Shown in pieces: positions 10,800-24,800 of a DNA stretch of 64,000 nucleotides. Source of the stretch: Calliopsis andreniformis (taxonomy: Eukaryota > Arthropoda > Insecta > Hymenoptera > Andrenidae); contig NC_135071.1 of the NCBI RefSeq assembly GCF_051401765.1, positions 17,152,961 through 17,216,960 on the forward strand, in the 5' to 3' direction. How positions within the stretch are numbered: the first letter of the stretch is position 1; each line of letters opens with the position of its first letter. Below the pieces are notes generated by a model. That model was not told the origin of the DNA. It saw nothing but the letters and a program-made list of their open reading frames with translations, and ran no database searches. A program made the position numbers and the translations under genes.

Positions 10800-13470
10800 A
10801 GTACTCTTGTTGCTCGTAGTTTCACAATTCACAGCGAGATTACAAGGTGCAGTGGATGTATAAATGAGGGTGAATTAATGCATCGACGATTGCAGCTTCC
10901 TTCTTCCGTCGTTACGCAGAGAAGAAAGGAGATAATGTTCCAAAGGAACAGCAGAGGTGGTAGCCAGCTTGACAAAGAGGCACTGTTGCATTAATCTTTT
11001 CCTCTTCGCCACTATCATAAAATCCTTTCCCTGAAATGAAAACAATGTTAATACAATATTAATTGTTAATGTAGAGTAACATTAGAAATCTTGATTAAAA
11101 GATACATATTTCAGAGTAACGCATAGAGAATAATACAAGTCTCGTCGGTCGTTGACCCTCTGAGTGCTCACTAAAATCAGAGAATGTACTAAAACCCAGA
11201 TCAACCTACTTTATCTATTATTCACATGCATAGCTTCTATTTACTATGACTAATATAAAAATTGACTACATAGGGAATACGCACTGGAAGGATTATGACT
11301 TACTTACTCAAAGATTTATAGACCATCCTGAGTATGTACTGACAAATTAGCAAAAGTATGCTATTTTCTAATATATCATTTAAAAAATTCATCATTTATC
11401 ACTTAAAAATAGTTTACAGCGACAGATATATCAAGCAATCACCCTAATTTAATGTTTATTTCCTACATCCAATAGTTTCCAAGATATTCAGTAAAATGTA
11501 TTTTTCACCCCCAATGGAAATCTGCTTTCAAGACACTCTTAAATATTTTCGGTTACTCAACCAACCTGCCAAGTTCCATCAAAGTCTGCGATTGACTCTT
11601 GGAGCTAGTCCCGTGTTAACAGGGGTGAACACGGAGAACCTTTCCTCCCATCAATGTCGTCTCCTTCAAAGAAATAAACCTAAGGTTTTACTGGCTTTAG
11701 AGTTCCAGAATGGAACGTAGGGTATGAATGAAGCGCAACCCTAGAGTCCGCGGTTATGGAGTATTCGTGACACGAGGTGCTCGTCGGGCGAACACCTCGG
11801 AGGGCCGGCGACTGTGGATAAAGACGGTAATAATAGTAGTAAAGTGGGCACGCGAGCGTGTCACGTTCAGCGGCCCGCTGAACGTGAATTTCAATCGGGC
11901 TGGTGGCAACAGACAATGGTAATGGGTAGTAAACGTGGTAGCCGAAGAAACCGATGCGTCTGCCGGTCATTTGGCAGATCCGATCGCTGTCGCCGCGGTC
12001 GTTACGATAATAACGAGGCGACGGGCTGGCGTGAATGCCGCCGCCAACAGGCAGATCCGCCGCGGCCGATATCCGCGTTCACCACTACCACTGGCTCCCC
12101 GTTTACCACCGTACCGAAATCACTACCACTATCTGGCATTGCTTGCCATTACCTACCACCACCGACCGCTACTTACCGCTACCGTTACCGCAGCTGACGC
12201 CACGGCTGTGAGAGACCCACGGGCGACTTTCATGAATGGAGCACCACGTGCGATCCACGTGACCGTTTGCGTTGGAACCGTGATTTTTAGCCCCCCCGAC
12301 CGCCATCCGATCTTCCGGGGGATTTGTCGCTGGATTGGTCTGCCCAGACGGGAAGCCGGATGCACAGCGATCGCTCCGACGCCCGCCTTTCCCACCTCTT
12401 CGCGTCTCCCCTGCTGCGACTTTTCGGATCCAACTCCCTGGAAAAGCGAGCAATGGACGGTGAAAGTTAAAACGACGAGATGGAAAAAGGTGGCTGATTA
12501 TGTGGCGGTGTTAGACACGGGTGATGTATGCTGTGGTTCTAAGGTAAGATTACTTCAGTCGCATGGTTCTATTTTTGAGTTTTTGACTTCGGTAGTGTCT
12601 TGTGGAGTTGTTTCTTGTTGAAACTTTATTTTTTAGTGAAGTTCTTTTAATGCTTTTCCTTCTTTCTGGAGATATCGATGTCAATTCTGTAATTTAGATT
12701 TTAGATCTTAGTTAAGGTCTTAAGTTGAATTTTCTGAAAATGTGACATAGGCTGTTTTGCCTTACAGTCACAGATATGTAGTTATTAGTAAAAAAATTAA
12801 GGAAGGATTCTTATTTAATTTTTTTTTGAATAAAATATGAAACAAAAATCGCAATGTGTACTTACAGAATGATCTAATATACATAACAAATGTATTGTAC
12901 ATCCTTTTTTCCTGGCTCTCAGAATTAATCTTCTTGATGGATGCTGGGACATTTTAAATTTGACTTTTCTGTAATATTCTATCTGCGTTATAAATCCTTT
13001 GCTATTTCTTTAATTCCTCGGAATTACTCTTCCATCTTCTTCCCCTCTCACATCTGAGATCGTCTACAAGACAAGAGATACCTCCTTCAGATCTATATAC
13101 CATTAGTCAAATTAAACATTTGTAACCCAGTGGTTTCAGACTGAAATCACATATTTTATCTTATTATCACGTGTTTGAGAAAAAACCTTAAAGAAACAGA
13201 ATTTCTACTGCATTTTCCATTTCCACATCCTGGGCCACAAAAACCTGAATCTCATCAAACACAAAACCGAAACAAAACATAAGAATAGCTCTAAAAGCAT
13301 TGTACCTAGAACACCTAAAGGCGAATTAAGACTTTTCCTTCTGGATGATCATCGCGAGTGATTCATCCCCAGTGAAAACTGTAAAAGTGAATTTAGACTT
13401 TTCACTTCAGATAAAGCGCAGCTAAAAACAATATTCACACATTTCATAAACCATCCTCCAATGCTTCCCC
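10800..13470. other. Intergenic, no gene seen; CpG-rich block with a consensus splice donor at 12544
   Basis: Most of the stretch is AT-rich and featureless. A CpG-rich block at about 11740-12520 ends with TCTAAG followed by GTAAGA (exon end 12543), so it could be a non-coding first exon of TOX. The frame at 11935-12621 is Arg/Pro/Thr-rich and unsupported. Confidence 0.35.
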
Positions 13471-13499
13471 AAAATGAAAAGCCTAAATTCGGCAGAACG

Positions 13500-14920
13500 A
13501 CTCTACAATAGTCCATTCTGCATATTCACAGTATCACTCCAACATTCTCCCCCACCACCTCCCCCAAATCAACAGCCCACAGTTACCATATCATCATTGC
13601 TCAAGAAAATTCTCCAGAATCGATCCCATCAATCCCGTTGTTCCCAACATTGTCGCTCCTTATCTCGATCTCCAGCTAAGAAACTCCCACCTAGATGTAA
13701 GAAGATGAGGATCCTCTACATTCTCCACACAGAGAACGTCAGAGTTACAGTAAGAGGGGAGCGAGTCGCGCGACAGAGACAGCTAGCTCTCCCGTTACCA
13801 CTACCAGTGTCACCGTTACCTCCATCCTCCTCCACCACCTCCTCCTCCTCCACCTCCCCCCTCGCCGCCGCCACCTGCGCCCCCACTTCTGTCAGAGCCA
13901 CCACCAGCGTGTCCGACGTTGACGCCGGCGGCGGCGTCGGCGGCGTCGGCGGCGGCGGAGGCGGCGGCACCACCGACGTCACGAACGTTCTCGTTGCTTT
14001 CGCTCTCAGCGTGGACGTTGCCGTAGCCGGTAGCGGTGCGCAGTCGGTGGTCGCGGTCGGCGTTAGGTGGTTAGAAGGAAACAGATTCGGCCAGTGGAGC
14101 AGCGACGCCTGCGGACGGCAAACGCGGTTCGTCCACGTGCTCCGGCCTTGCCGGCGGGAGCGGAGAGAAAACCGGTATCGGGAGGAACGAGCATAGTCGG
14201 TGGACCCTACGGTTCGACGGGATCCTCGGTCGGGCTAGAGATCGGATCGGTACGAGCGGCAGTAAGCAGAAAGGGATACGCGAGTTTCTCTGGTACACCT
14301 GTGCTCCCCGCGTGGATACGAGGCCTTGGTACAGGGCCAGCCCGAGGCTACCCCATGAAGAGATTAGAGGTGTCGTCGGGGACCAACTCGAGACGCGGTC
14401 TCGCGGAGGATAGGGCAGTGCTTACGCGTGACGGTCGATTGAGCATCGTGGATATAAGTAGATCTGGCTAAATCAGACGGAGATTTAGTTTCGTGTCGCT
14501 GTTACAGATCGGTGTATGCTCCTAGGATCGCGCCGCTAGGATCGGGGCCCGAGTGAATCGCGTATGCGCGCGGTGGCTGGCGCGGGCGCGCGCGCCCGTT
14601 TTATCGATCGGTCGAGTCGATCCAGGATCGGCTGTTTGGATAGGGAGACTGACCCGTGAACGAAACGACCGATCCATTGAGGTAGATCGCTGAGGAGGAG
14701 CGGTACTGTCGGGCTGGTAGTAGATAGCAAGGGGCGCAGGGCGGACAGGGTGATTGCAGCCGCAGCTGGGCCCACGGGACGATGAGCGACGGCATAGTCG
14801 GTGCAATCGCGATCAGTTTGTTCGGTACTGGCTCGCCGCGAGACTTCTCGCGTGATCCGCCTGGTGATTTTCATTGACGGAAGAATCGTTCCAGGCAGCG
14901 ACAAGAAACGACGGGACAGC
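13500..14920 (+). promoter_or_regulatory. Probable TOX promoter and 5' UTR, CpG-rich
   Basis: A GC- and CpG-rich block with CCT/CTC-type (about 13820-13870) and GGC (about 13925-13970) triplet tracts leads directly into the first TOX coding exon. The frame upstream of the chosen ATG is open back to an ATG at 14801, but that extra sequence is Arg/Ser-rich and not like the family, so I treat it as 5' UTR. Confidence 0.45.
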
Positions 14921-17900
14921 ATGGACGCCGGTTACACGATTCTTGGCAACGACGTCGACGTCTACAGAATGTTTGACCAGTTCTCTTACAAGGTCAGTCC
15001 CTTCTAACGCGATGCTTCACCTTCTTTCACCGCTCGCCGTGCATCGGTTCCTAAAACAGTTTCAGTAGACCGTTGCACTTACAATTCTTTTAACATTTTT
15101 CCGCCCTGGAACTCTCTATTATTTTAAGCCTTTGCACTAACAATTTTTAGAAAATTTTCTGTCCAAGAGTTTCCTATTATTTTAATCCCTTATACTCACA
15201 ATTTTCTTTCTGCGAGCTTTCTATTATTTTTTCCTTTTGCATTCACTATTTTTTGAAAATCTTCTTTCCAATAACTCTCTATTATTCTAAGTTAGTTTAA
15301 AACTGTGAAGAATACTAATGTCGAGTCACACTCGACACAGGAGTGCATTAGTGCAAAGGGGTAGAGATGCTCTCTTATGTGTTTTCATTTCCTTCTCATT
15401 TTTTCAGCGCAGACATCTGGAATATTAATACTTGGATTAATTTTTGGATCCAAGAATGTAAGAAGTGTTTTTAGTCACAGATCTGTCGAATACTGAAGTA
15501 TCGTCTCGATATAAGCTCGGGGCTCGAAGCTCTAGAAGCTTAAAGAACATAAGAAATTTCTTGCTAGAATAAATTTTCGGATTGAGATCTAGAGCTTCAA
15601 TTTTCGAAGCCAAATATTCTTTCAAGGAAACCTGAGTCTACCTTCGAGCTTCTATCGAGACATACCTTCTACTATCATCATTTTTTAGGCTCTTCGAAGG
15701 ATTCTTAACTTCGTGAATTAAGATATATAAGAAGAAGCAGCATGATTTATGGAATGATTGAATGCTAAATGCGAATAGTTTTATCTACTAATAGAGTCAT
15801 TAAATCGTACCATAATTGAGCACCTCTGTACCTCTGCGTTTTATCGCCAGCCTCCACTTCTCGTAATGGAACTCTTCATCTCTTCTCGTCTTCGGAAAAC
15901 GCGAGTGGCCACCTGTCCAAGGTAAAGAGTCGCGTTCACTGCATTTTCACCAGGCACCACCTTTCTCCGCGGCCGTTTCAGCTTTTCATTCGTCGTCTCC
16001 TCGATTAAAACAAAAATGAAAGGCGGACGTGCTGGCAGGCGGTCAGGCGGCTATAAAAGAATGAATAAACGTAGATTAAAACGGTCTAAAAAACCGTGTG
16101 TGTTTATCGTGCGGACCGTCGACCGCGTTTCCACGTTTACGCTGGTATCGCGTTCGCACGGAAAAATTGGAATCCGCGGCCGCAAGCGCAAAGTAAATTC
16201 GCCCTAACGAACGCTCCTAATTGAATTCTCTTATCGTGTCGCGTTTGGTTAGACGCTCGTTGCCGAATGGGAACGTTCGCCTTCCCGATTGTACCCTGGG
16301 GCGGCTCGAGATCGCGCGAAAACGCGAATTAAAAGGGAAAATCGCGATTGACGCGAGGCTACGTTTGCTTTCTCCTTCGTGCGTAGATAAGCTCTTTCGC
16401 GGAGAAAGTGTGCCGCGCGTTTTGACGCCGAGAACATGATCGCGGTGTACGCGAAATTTGCGTGCGAATCGTTACATTTGATCACTGTTTTCATTCCATT
16501 TTCAAGGGAGAGATGAATGCTTAAGGGAAGAACTGGAGGCAGTGGAGGAGATCGATTCACGATGATGCAATTCTGAAGTGAGCGAGGAAAGTCTCGTGAA
16601 TAGGGTTCTTAAACTGCTGGGAATTGAAATGGGAAAAAATAGAACCCACTTCTTGATGAAAGAGTATTGTCTCGATACAAGCACATAGTTACCCCCACCA
16701 TTTCTTGGATTGATTAAGAATCCTCAAACTCGAGTAGATTTCACCATCTTTCAGCATTCACTGTCTCTGGAATGACAATTCTCTACAGTATCTCCTTATG
16801 TTAGTACAAGTTCTCTGTTATATTCATTAAGAGACTGCGGATTTCATTTATGCATATTTAAAGTATGTAGAAAGTTAGATAATACATACAATATTCAAAA
16901 GTATAAAAAATATGAAAAATAGAATGTAAATTACAAGCAGTATTTGACAAATAAATTAAATTAAACTTCTTTGGCCGTGTTCACAAAAATATGAAATTGC
17001 ATAAAAATGCGCAGTCTACTAATTACACTCAGAAATTTTCCTAATTAAATTATTTACTTTAATCTCTCATCAGCGACAGGGTCCCTAATGTAATTCAGGA
17101 GTCAGAAATGAAGTATCCTTACACAAATTGATTTCAGAAACGTGTCTCTTTGAGAGCAAGTCAATCTCAAGAAAATACTCCAAAATATCCATAATTTCTC
17201 ATAACTCTGTAACTTAATATAAACAACGAATTTCCAGACTTTAAAGCTCGCTGTTCTGAGGCCAGTCTTGTTCTTGATCGACTAATTTCTGTCTCACAGA
17301 AAACTGAGAACACTGACTTTCAGAAATAATGCCTCAGTGTAATTGCGCCTCAAACGACGGAAACTGTGGAGACTCGAAGTTCGTTTAATCGAGATTCTAC
17401 CGTGAGAAGAGGCGAGAGTAAAATGTCGGGTGGACAGTGTTAAGACATTAACCCATCGAATTTTCCGCGAACACGATGGGACAGATAATGCGCGGCAGTT
17501 AGCGGGACGAGGAAGGCGGCGAGTATTTTAGCGGTAGACCGCATCGGGTAACCGGACGGACGGACAGACAGACGGGGACAGGCGGGCAGCTGGACGGTCG
17601 AGGAGCGGGCCGCCCAGCGGGCTAGTCGGTCGCTCGCAAACCCACTGACAAAATCATGAGCCACTTGTTGATCGGCCAATGACCATTCGAGCATCGTGCC
17701 GTTCGAACGTCGTCCCAGGGAATAGCCGCGATATCCTGTCACCGATATACAGCGGGATCTTTTTGTTAATTCGATTAAACTGGAATCCACCTGCACCACT
17801 TCCATTCGAGGGGCTTGCATCGGGGAATAAGACAATAGGTGGCTTCGATGGGACTGTGGAAGCTCCCCTTTTGTTATACCAAACGATTTGCAGGATATTT

Positions 17901-20900
17901 CTATTCAATTTGATAACTAGATTGCGGATTCTTCTGCGTCTGTGGCTAATTTCGATATGCAAAATTATACAGAATCTGTATTATTGTAATGTACGATATG
18001 TAATGTGTGAAATTCGACAAAATATCGGAAGTTAAATGAACACACTCTGTAGTATGTGGAGAGTGCAGCGAATCCCTAATTTGGTTGCGCTGCTTTAATT
18101 GTATTCATGGAAATGGGAGTTTGCATAAATATCCGGAGTGAAACTTTTCGTGATAGAGAATTTACTGTATGAAAAAATAACTAGGATGAGTTGCCTGTTT
18201 TTGCCCTCTTTGCTTTATATTATTTATCGATTTTACCCTGGTAGCGTCAGCTACGCGTCATATACGTGTACGTGGTGGTGTTGTTGCTTCACAAGTTTCT
18301 TTAGAATGGACAGAGTTTGTGCAGAAACTAGGCAAGAACTGACTCATCCTAGTAGTGTTGTGTTACTCACAGTATTCATGAACAAACTGATACATATCTT
18401 GAATTATCTTCAACTATCCAAAGCTGTCTCTATAGTACTCCCTCGTTAGAGCCTCCTTGTTACATACACTGTAGCTTGAAATGGTATAGAATGGAACTTC
18501 ATTTGCCAGCAGAAGACGAAAATGGGATTCTATGAGCATGAGTTTACCGCCATCCTGACAATCAGTTTAACGCTATAAATTTGCCAGTGAGCATGAGCCT
18601 ATATCAAGGAAAGACTCTATTTAGAGACCAACCCAGTTAAGGTGACAAACACCGAGGAAGAGAGTCCTCCACGAAAGGGGTGCCGAATTATGAGACGAAG
18701 GGAGTCCAGGGTCGTGTTATCCCCGAGTAAATTGGCGTTAGAGAATATTACCGATACACAAGGAGGAGTCCGAAAGGCAGGGCTGACTGTCCCACCCTTC
18801 TTTCCGATCGGGGCAAGTGTCTATCCTGTTCCTCCGTTTTCGTCGCTGCCCTTCGCGCCCCCGCCGCCAACCGCGTCCCTTGTTCTCCGGCCCCCTATCC
18901 CACCCCGCCCTGCCCCTCTACCACCCTGCTCTCCCCAACGTTCCCGACCTCGCGAGCCAGCGAACCCGCGAACTCTCCCCTCCCCCGCCGTCGCCTAGCC
19001 TACTCCGTGTTACTCATCTCCTCTCCGTACCCACTCCCTAGCCTCACCCTAACCTCCCCCAAGCCTCCACCGAGCGAGGCCCCTGCTCGCGACCCCACGA
19101 CCACCTCCAGCCGCCCCCCTAGCCACCTCGAGCCTCACCGTGCTTCCCCGTGCTCTCGCTTCCCTCCTGTTTCTCTTTCGCCTCTTTCTCTCTCTCGTTA
19201 AATCAATAAGCCATTCGGTCTGCTGCCACACTAGCGACGGGGCACTTTGCCCGATTTTGTTTCCGATCAGATTCGTTCTTGCGCTCTCGCCCCAGGGGAG
19301 CCTCGCCGACAACAGCGTCGCGGGGGAGGACGATTCCTGGGGGCAGTGTCACCGTTTCAATTTCGACGTCGTCGATCTTGGTCAGTCGATCATTGGACCC
19401 GATGGGAACCTGTGAGAAGACTGAAGGTTAGACTAGGTGTCTACTTGAGGGTACAATTATCGTGGGTTGATTTCGAGAGTACTCTCAGATAGCGAATCTG
19501 TCTTGGGTAGTAATTCTCAGTTACTCTCAATGCAGTGGTTGATAGTGATTGTATCTGAGAGTATCTGAGAGAGTAACTCGCGGTAGTCTTACTATCAAGT
19601 GGACATGTACCGTTAGAATCAGGTCTTTAGGTGGAGACAATGGCAGCTAGGGGTAGAACGTCACAGGGAATATTCAAAGAATAGATGATCCTCTCTGGAT
19701 TGGTCGACCATCTGGTGCCTTTGGGCCCTGTAAGAAGGCCAAACGTTAAGAAGAGACTGTAAACTGAAGACAAAGGCAACTAGGGGTAGAAGGCAAGGAT
19801 AGATTGTTGTGAATATTGAGAGATCCTCCTTGGGTTGTTCGATCATCCTGGCTCCTCTGGACTCAGTACCCTCCAAGAAGGCCAAACATTAAGATCGACC
19901 TCCAAGACGGAGACAAAGACTGCTAGAAGTAGAAGACGATGGTAGAATAGTATCGAGAGGAAAGAGTAGGCAATGGTAGATAGCGACTTGGCAAAACAAG
20001 CGAATAAAGCGTAACGGAGAACCGAGCTCGTTCGTATTCGGAAGTTTTGGAGCAAACTCGGCGGCGAGGCAGTCGAATACAATGGCTGGGCAGAAGTTTC
20101 CGCGAAACTAAACAAGTTTATTTAACTTACCTCGGCACACCGCCCCCGCCTGGGCCCCCCCTTGCCCCCTCCCTAGTCGCATCACCGACGTAGAATCTAC
20201 CCTGCGAACTCCTTCCCTCAATTTCTCCGCCTCCCATCAACTACGCTTCTTCTTCCTCTATCCAGCCGACTCCTCTCCCCTCTCGCCTTTTACTTCGGTT
20301 CGCCTTTGCTCCGCTTATCCTACTTGCATAGACCCGCCCCGTGTACCTGCAATAACGCCGAGTTTTCCAAAAGTTTCCGACAGATTAACGACTATTGGAA
20401 TTGTTCGAGTTATGGGGGGCGAGGGCAGGAGGGGGTGGCAAGGGACAAGTGGGTGGTCCAGGGGCCCCTCCGTCGAGCTTCACTATCCATATTATCGTCG
20501 CGAATGAAAGCCCACTGGGGCTTCTAGGGGGCAGTGGAAGGGCTGGGGGTCGAAGGACTGGGATATCACGCGCAGTCGATATCCAGAGAAAATAGGATCT
20601 GATCTACGAGGAGATTGACCGTCGTTTCTTTTTTTTTTCTCGTATCGATCTCGATGGCCCTTCCACCTCTCCGTTCGGGCAACGTCGATCGTAATTGCTG
20701 GCGACAATTCGCGAAAGGGGGGTAGGAAAAACGGAGCTGTTCCTCGAGATCGAACTAATACGCCGGTAACATCCGCTGTGCCTCGAGTCAGAGTAAACCG
20801 GACAGGGGCTGGCGAGAAGGGTGTGAAGAGAAGCTCGAGAGTGGGAGGCTCAAAGGGGTGGAGGGGTGGGAGAGATAAAAAGCACCCTTTTGAGAGGGGA

Positions 20901-23900
20901 ATGAAAAGGACGGTACAGTAGGCGCGGGTTTTCGCGTTCACCGGGTATATACGGTCGCGAAATGGGATACATATGTACGCTGTATATCTTCTTTATGGCA
21001 ACCATTAACATATTTTTTGCTGCGCGTATTACCATACAATAGTGGCGCAAATATTACAACTTATGGCCGTAAATCAAAGGCGCGCGGGGGGGGATACGGG
21101 GAGGGAGGGAAGACTTGGAAGACGAAACGCGGCAGAAGGAGAACGGAAACGGGAACGTGAAATGGGAATGGGAACGAGATGGGAAATGGGCGGTGGGGCG
21201 AGAGGGGGAAGAGTGCCCCGTTCCACGGAAGAGCTGGATGGATGTAGACGCGAGTAGAACGGCTCTTTTCGTTTCCATCGTGGACGAGATATCGGGGTCA
21301 CGTCGCTGACGACGGAAGGTCGCTGACACGCGCCGCCTTCCCGAACGAGGCACCCAAAAACGGGGGGGATGTTGGGTTTGCGTTACGGTACACGTCTTGG
21401 AGCGTTGGAAAAAAACCGTGTGGACTCTTTGTAGAGAGTAGTCGACGGCGGGATAAGGGGCCTGCACACGATCGATATTACTGGCAATAATATTGTTAAT
21501 TCGGTTTGACAATGGTTTTGTGAATCCGCTTTAATCTAAACGCTTGAGCTGCAGCGTAGCAAATTCCATCAATATTTGATCCTCATTCCATCAATATAGA
21601 CTGAACATGGTCGGTAACATAGTCAATATTAAAAAGTATTGTTCAAAAGTATATTTCTATTTTTCTTCATGTTTTGTGTGTTATCTCTGGATCTTGTATC
21701 AAAATTGAGTTCTCTACCAATAATAACAATAATGGTATTATTGATCGTGTGGGGACCCCTATATAGTGATTTCAGTAAGGCAACCAGGATATCAGTCCTT
21801 CACACTTTCCCAATCAACATTGTGGTAGCCAACGAAGGATCCAGGAACAAACCTACTTTTTCCTCATTCCTATCAATTTAGAGCCCCAAAGGTGGCAAAA
21901 AACGCGACTTCAATTATTAGAGGCGTGAAAGATAACCTGCTACTTTACTAGATTCACTGTGTCTTGCAGTCGACTATACCTCTCGCTACCCTCCGTGCAT
22001 CAGAGTCTTATCACCAGTCGGTGGTAGGGGAGAAGGCGATTCGCGAGATAGCAAGTGGATGAGTTCGGTCCGCTTTCTTGGCAATGGTAACGAGGAATCA
22101 GGAAGTTCCTGGATCTGATTAACTTACGGCGTACAGTGAGCACGAGTGATCCGGGGAAGCGTTAATTTAATCGAACACGCTGTTGAATACACGTGGAATC
22201 CTTTCTAGGCACTCTGTGCATTCGCTATAGGTTGCCCACATTGTCTTCTCTTTAACGAAGTTCCTTGGCTCCTCCCTGAAAAGATCACAGACAAATCAGG
22301 ATGGTGAAAAGCATTTCAGTCGATACAATTCGTTCGACTCTAACAATTTCAAGACAGAGTGCTCACGGCGGACTTCATAACTCGGGAGCTACCGTAATTA
22401 GAATGAGTACTCGTGGAGTACTCATTTAACAGTGGTGCTCGAGAAGAGAAGCCAGGGAAGGCGGCGATTCCATCGGAGAAATCGTCGACTATATTATACC
22501 GCGGTAAGAATTCACGATCGAATTGTTTTTGAAAGCGCTCGGCAAGGATAAACGAAACTATCTTGCTAAATTCGAATCCCCTCACGGCGCACAGAACCCC
22601 TCAACCCCCGCCCCCACCGTCCCCTAGCAGTCTCCCAACGAATACACTCTTTCGTTCGTGTTCTGTAGCGCATTAAAACGGAAACGTCGGAGAAATTTCA
22701 GATAATGTTCAATAGTAAATTAAGATATAATAACTTTCGTGAAAGTTGTAGGACGGCGAAGAGATGGAAGAGAAGAAAAAGACTGTGGAAGCGCGGGGTG
22801 TAGAGACGAGGAGGGAGGGGGCATGGAACTCCATTAACTTTTATTTCTCCGGGAAAGTAACTTTGCCCCCTTCCCCATCCTCGCCCCCCCTCCTCCACCC
22901 ACCCACCGCCCGTCTACTCTCCATCCCTCCTCCACCCTCACCCCTCCAGACCTCCCACCCCCCTCGTCGTGCTACGTTCACCAGCGCCTCCACCCCCGCC
23001 ACCGTACCCCTCCATCCCTTCCACCCCCTCCTCCTCCTCCTCCTCCTCCTCCTCCCTCAGCGCGCGTCTACCATCTCGTTCGCTTCCCCCGCCCTCTCGA
23101 ACCTCCACCTTCGCCTCCTTCGGCAACTCGTCCCGCTTCTTCGAGAGGATTCCCCTCCGTTTCCTCGTTCGTGCCTCTCCCACCGTGCCCCCTGCGCTCT
23201 CTCGTCCCCTCGTCCCCCTCCGCCATCGCCCTCGCCACGCGTGCCCCGCGAATCCCCGTGCCCCTCCGCGGAAGCCACGGTGTGCCTCGGTGCACCGGTG
23301 AAACTTTGTAAAGCGACTTAGTCAAACTTTAATAAATTCCTTCGTGGAGTTTCAAAGCGGTTCTAGCGCGGATTGCAAATGATTACGTTTCTCCTCGCCG
23401 CCCGACCCCGGCCCATGTAGGACCGTGTCTCCCTGTCGGGGGAGCTGGTCGACGGGGACCGAGGGCGACGATGATGAAAATCGGGAGGGTAAGAAGTGGC
23501 GGGATTGGTACTTTCGTCTTCGAGCCGATCGGCGAGGTCTGATGACTGGGGCTTAGGGCCCTGAACGTTGGATGAGAGAATTCGTGGAGTTCTTTTTCTC
23601 GTTATTGGCTTCTAATTGTAGAGTTTGATAAGTCACTCCGAAATTGTCGAGGGCTCGGAGGAGGGAAGATCGCGGGTCGTGTCCCATCGGCTCGAATCGG
23701 AGGGTCGCTGGATCGCATCGGATCCAGCGTACGCGCATTCCCATGGCAACGATCTCAATCAGATAGGAACTAGCAGAACGGAGAACAGAGAACCAGCTAG
23801 ATAATGTATTCGATACAGGTAATATATAGCGCTCCAGATACAATATTTATGTCTCGACGTATTTCGCTAGCAGCCCATTACTCATTCCGCGGCGGTGAAT

Positions 23901-24765
23901 AAGCATTTCAGAGCTGTATCGCGTCGCTGTTCGGCGCTGGCTGCCCCGCGTCCCGCGCCGCAGTTCTTGCGGACCCAGGGCTAGGATTCTACGGGTAAAC
24001 TCTTCGTTAACCAGTAACGAGCGACTCTTCTCTCGCTTTTTCATAACTGCGTCTTCGCAGGAGCAAAGGGCGGAGAGGGATACGTCTAACCCGTTTCTTT
24101 TCAATCCCCGAGTGCAGATGCACGCGCCTTTTATCGCGGTTTACTTTAGTGTCTCTTAGTAGCGGTAACAAGTATGGGACGAGTGCAGCCTGACGAGTCT
24201 GAAGATTCGACTTCTCCCTAAGGGTTAAGGAAGATCGGTTATTATAAGAGCGAGGAGAGACGCGTGCAAATATCGGGACACGTGCAAGTATCGAGACCCT
24301 GGCCACGATTTTTTATTAATAGACTGTGGACTTGTATGCATTTATGAGAAATTCAAGTTTACAAAATGGTACAGAAATATCTAAAGTACATGTTGTGTGT
24401 AATATTATTTCTTGAGATGTGGACAAGATTTGCATTTAGGTTCCATTTCAATGTGGGTTTGTATAAAAATCCGCAGTCTACTTATTACACTTTATCTGGC
24501 AAGAAATACGTCAATGTATTTGCCCGCAAAATCATTGCTACTCTTCTGTTCCCTTCTACTTTCCTCTCTGACTCAGAGAAGAACTTGTGTACAGTGGATT
24601 TCTAGCGCGCGACCGCTGCGAAAGAGTTCGCTACAGCAAAACTAGTCCTCAGAATAACTCCACGATTATTCTATAACGGTACAACGAAAAAACAGTGTTG
24701 CACACTCGGTTGAGTCGCGCGCGCGCGAAATTAGAGAAAGGAGATAAATATTATAGAACACCAGA

Positions 24766-24800
<35 letters not shown>

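Noticed and set aside
11935..12621. 228-codon plus-strand frame
   Set aside because: Composition is Arg/Pro/Thr-rich without any domain; the region is more plausibly a CpG-rich regulatory block.
13474..14196. 240-codon plus-strand frame before TOX
   Set aside because: It reads through CCT/CTC and GGC triplet tracts and degenerates into low complexity; better explained as promoter or 5' UTR.
14801..14920. Upstream in-frame ATG extending TOX by 40 residues
   Set aside because: The added sequence is Arg/Ser-rich and unlike TOX N-termini; the ATG at 14921 gives a more natural start, though this cannot be proved here.
17440..17835. 131-codon minus-strand frame in TOX intron 1
   Set aside because: No domain is recognised and part of it is a GGAC/GACA-like repeat; no splice signals fit.
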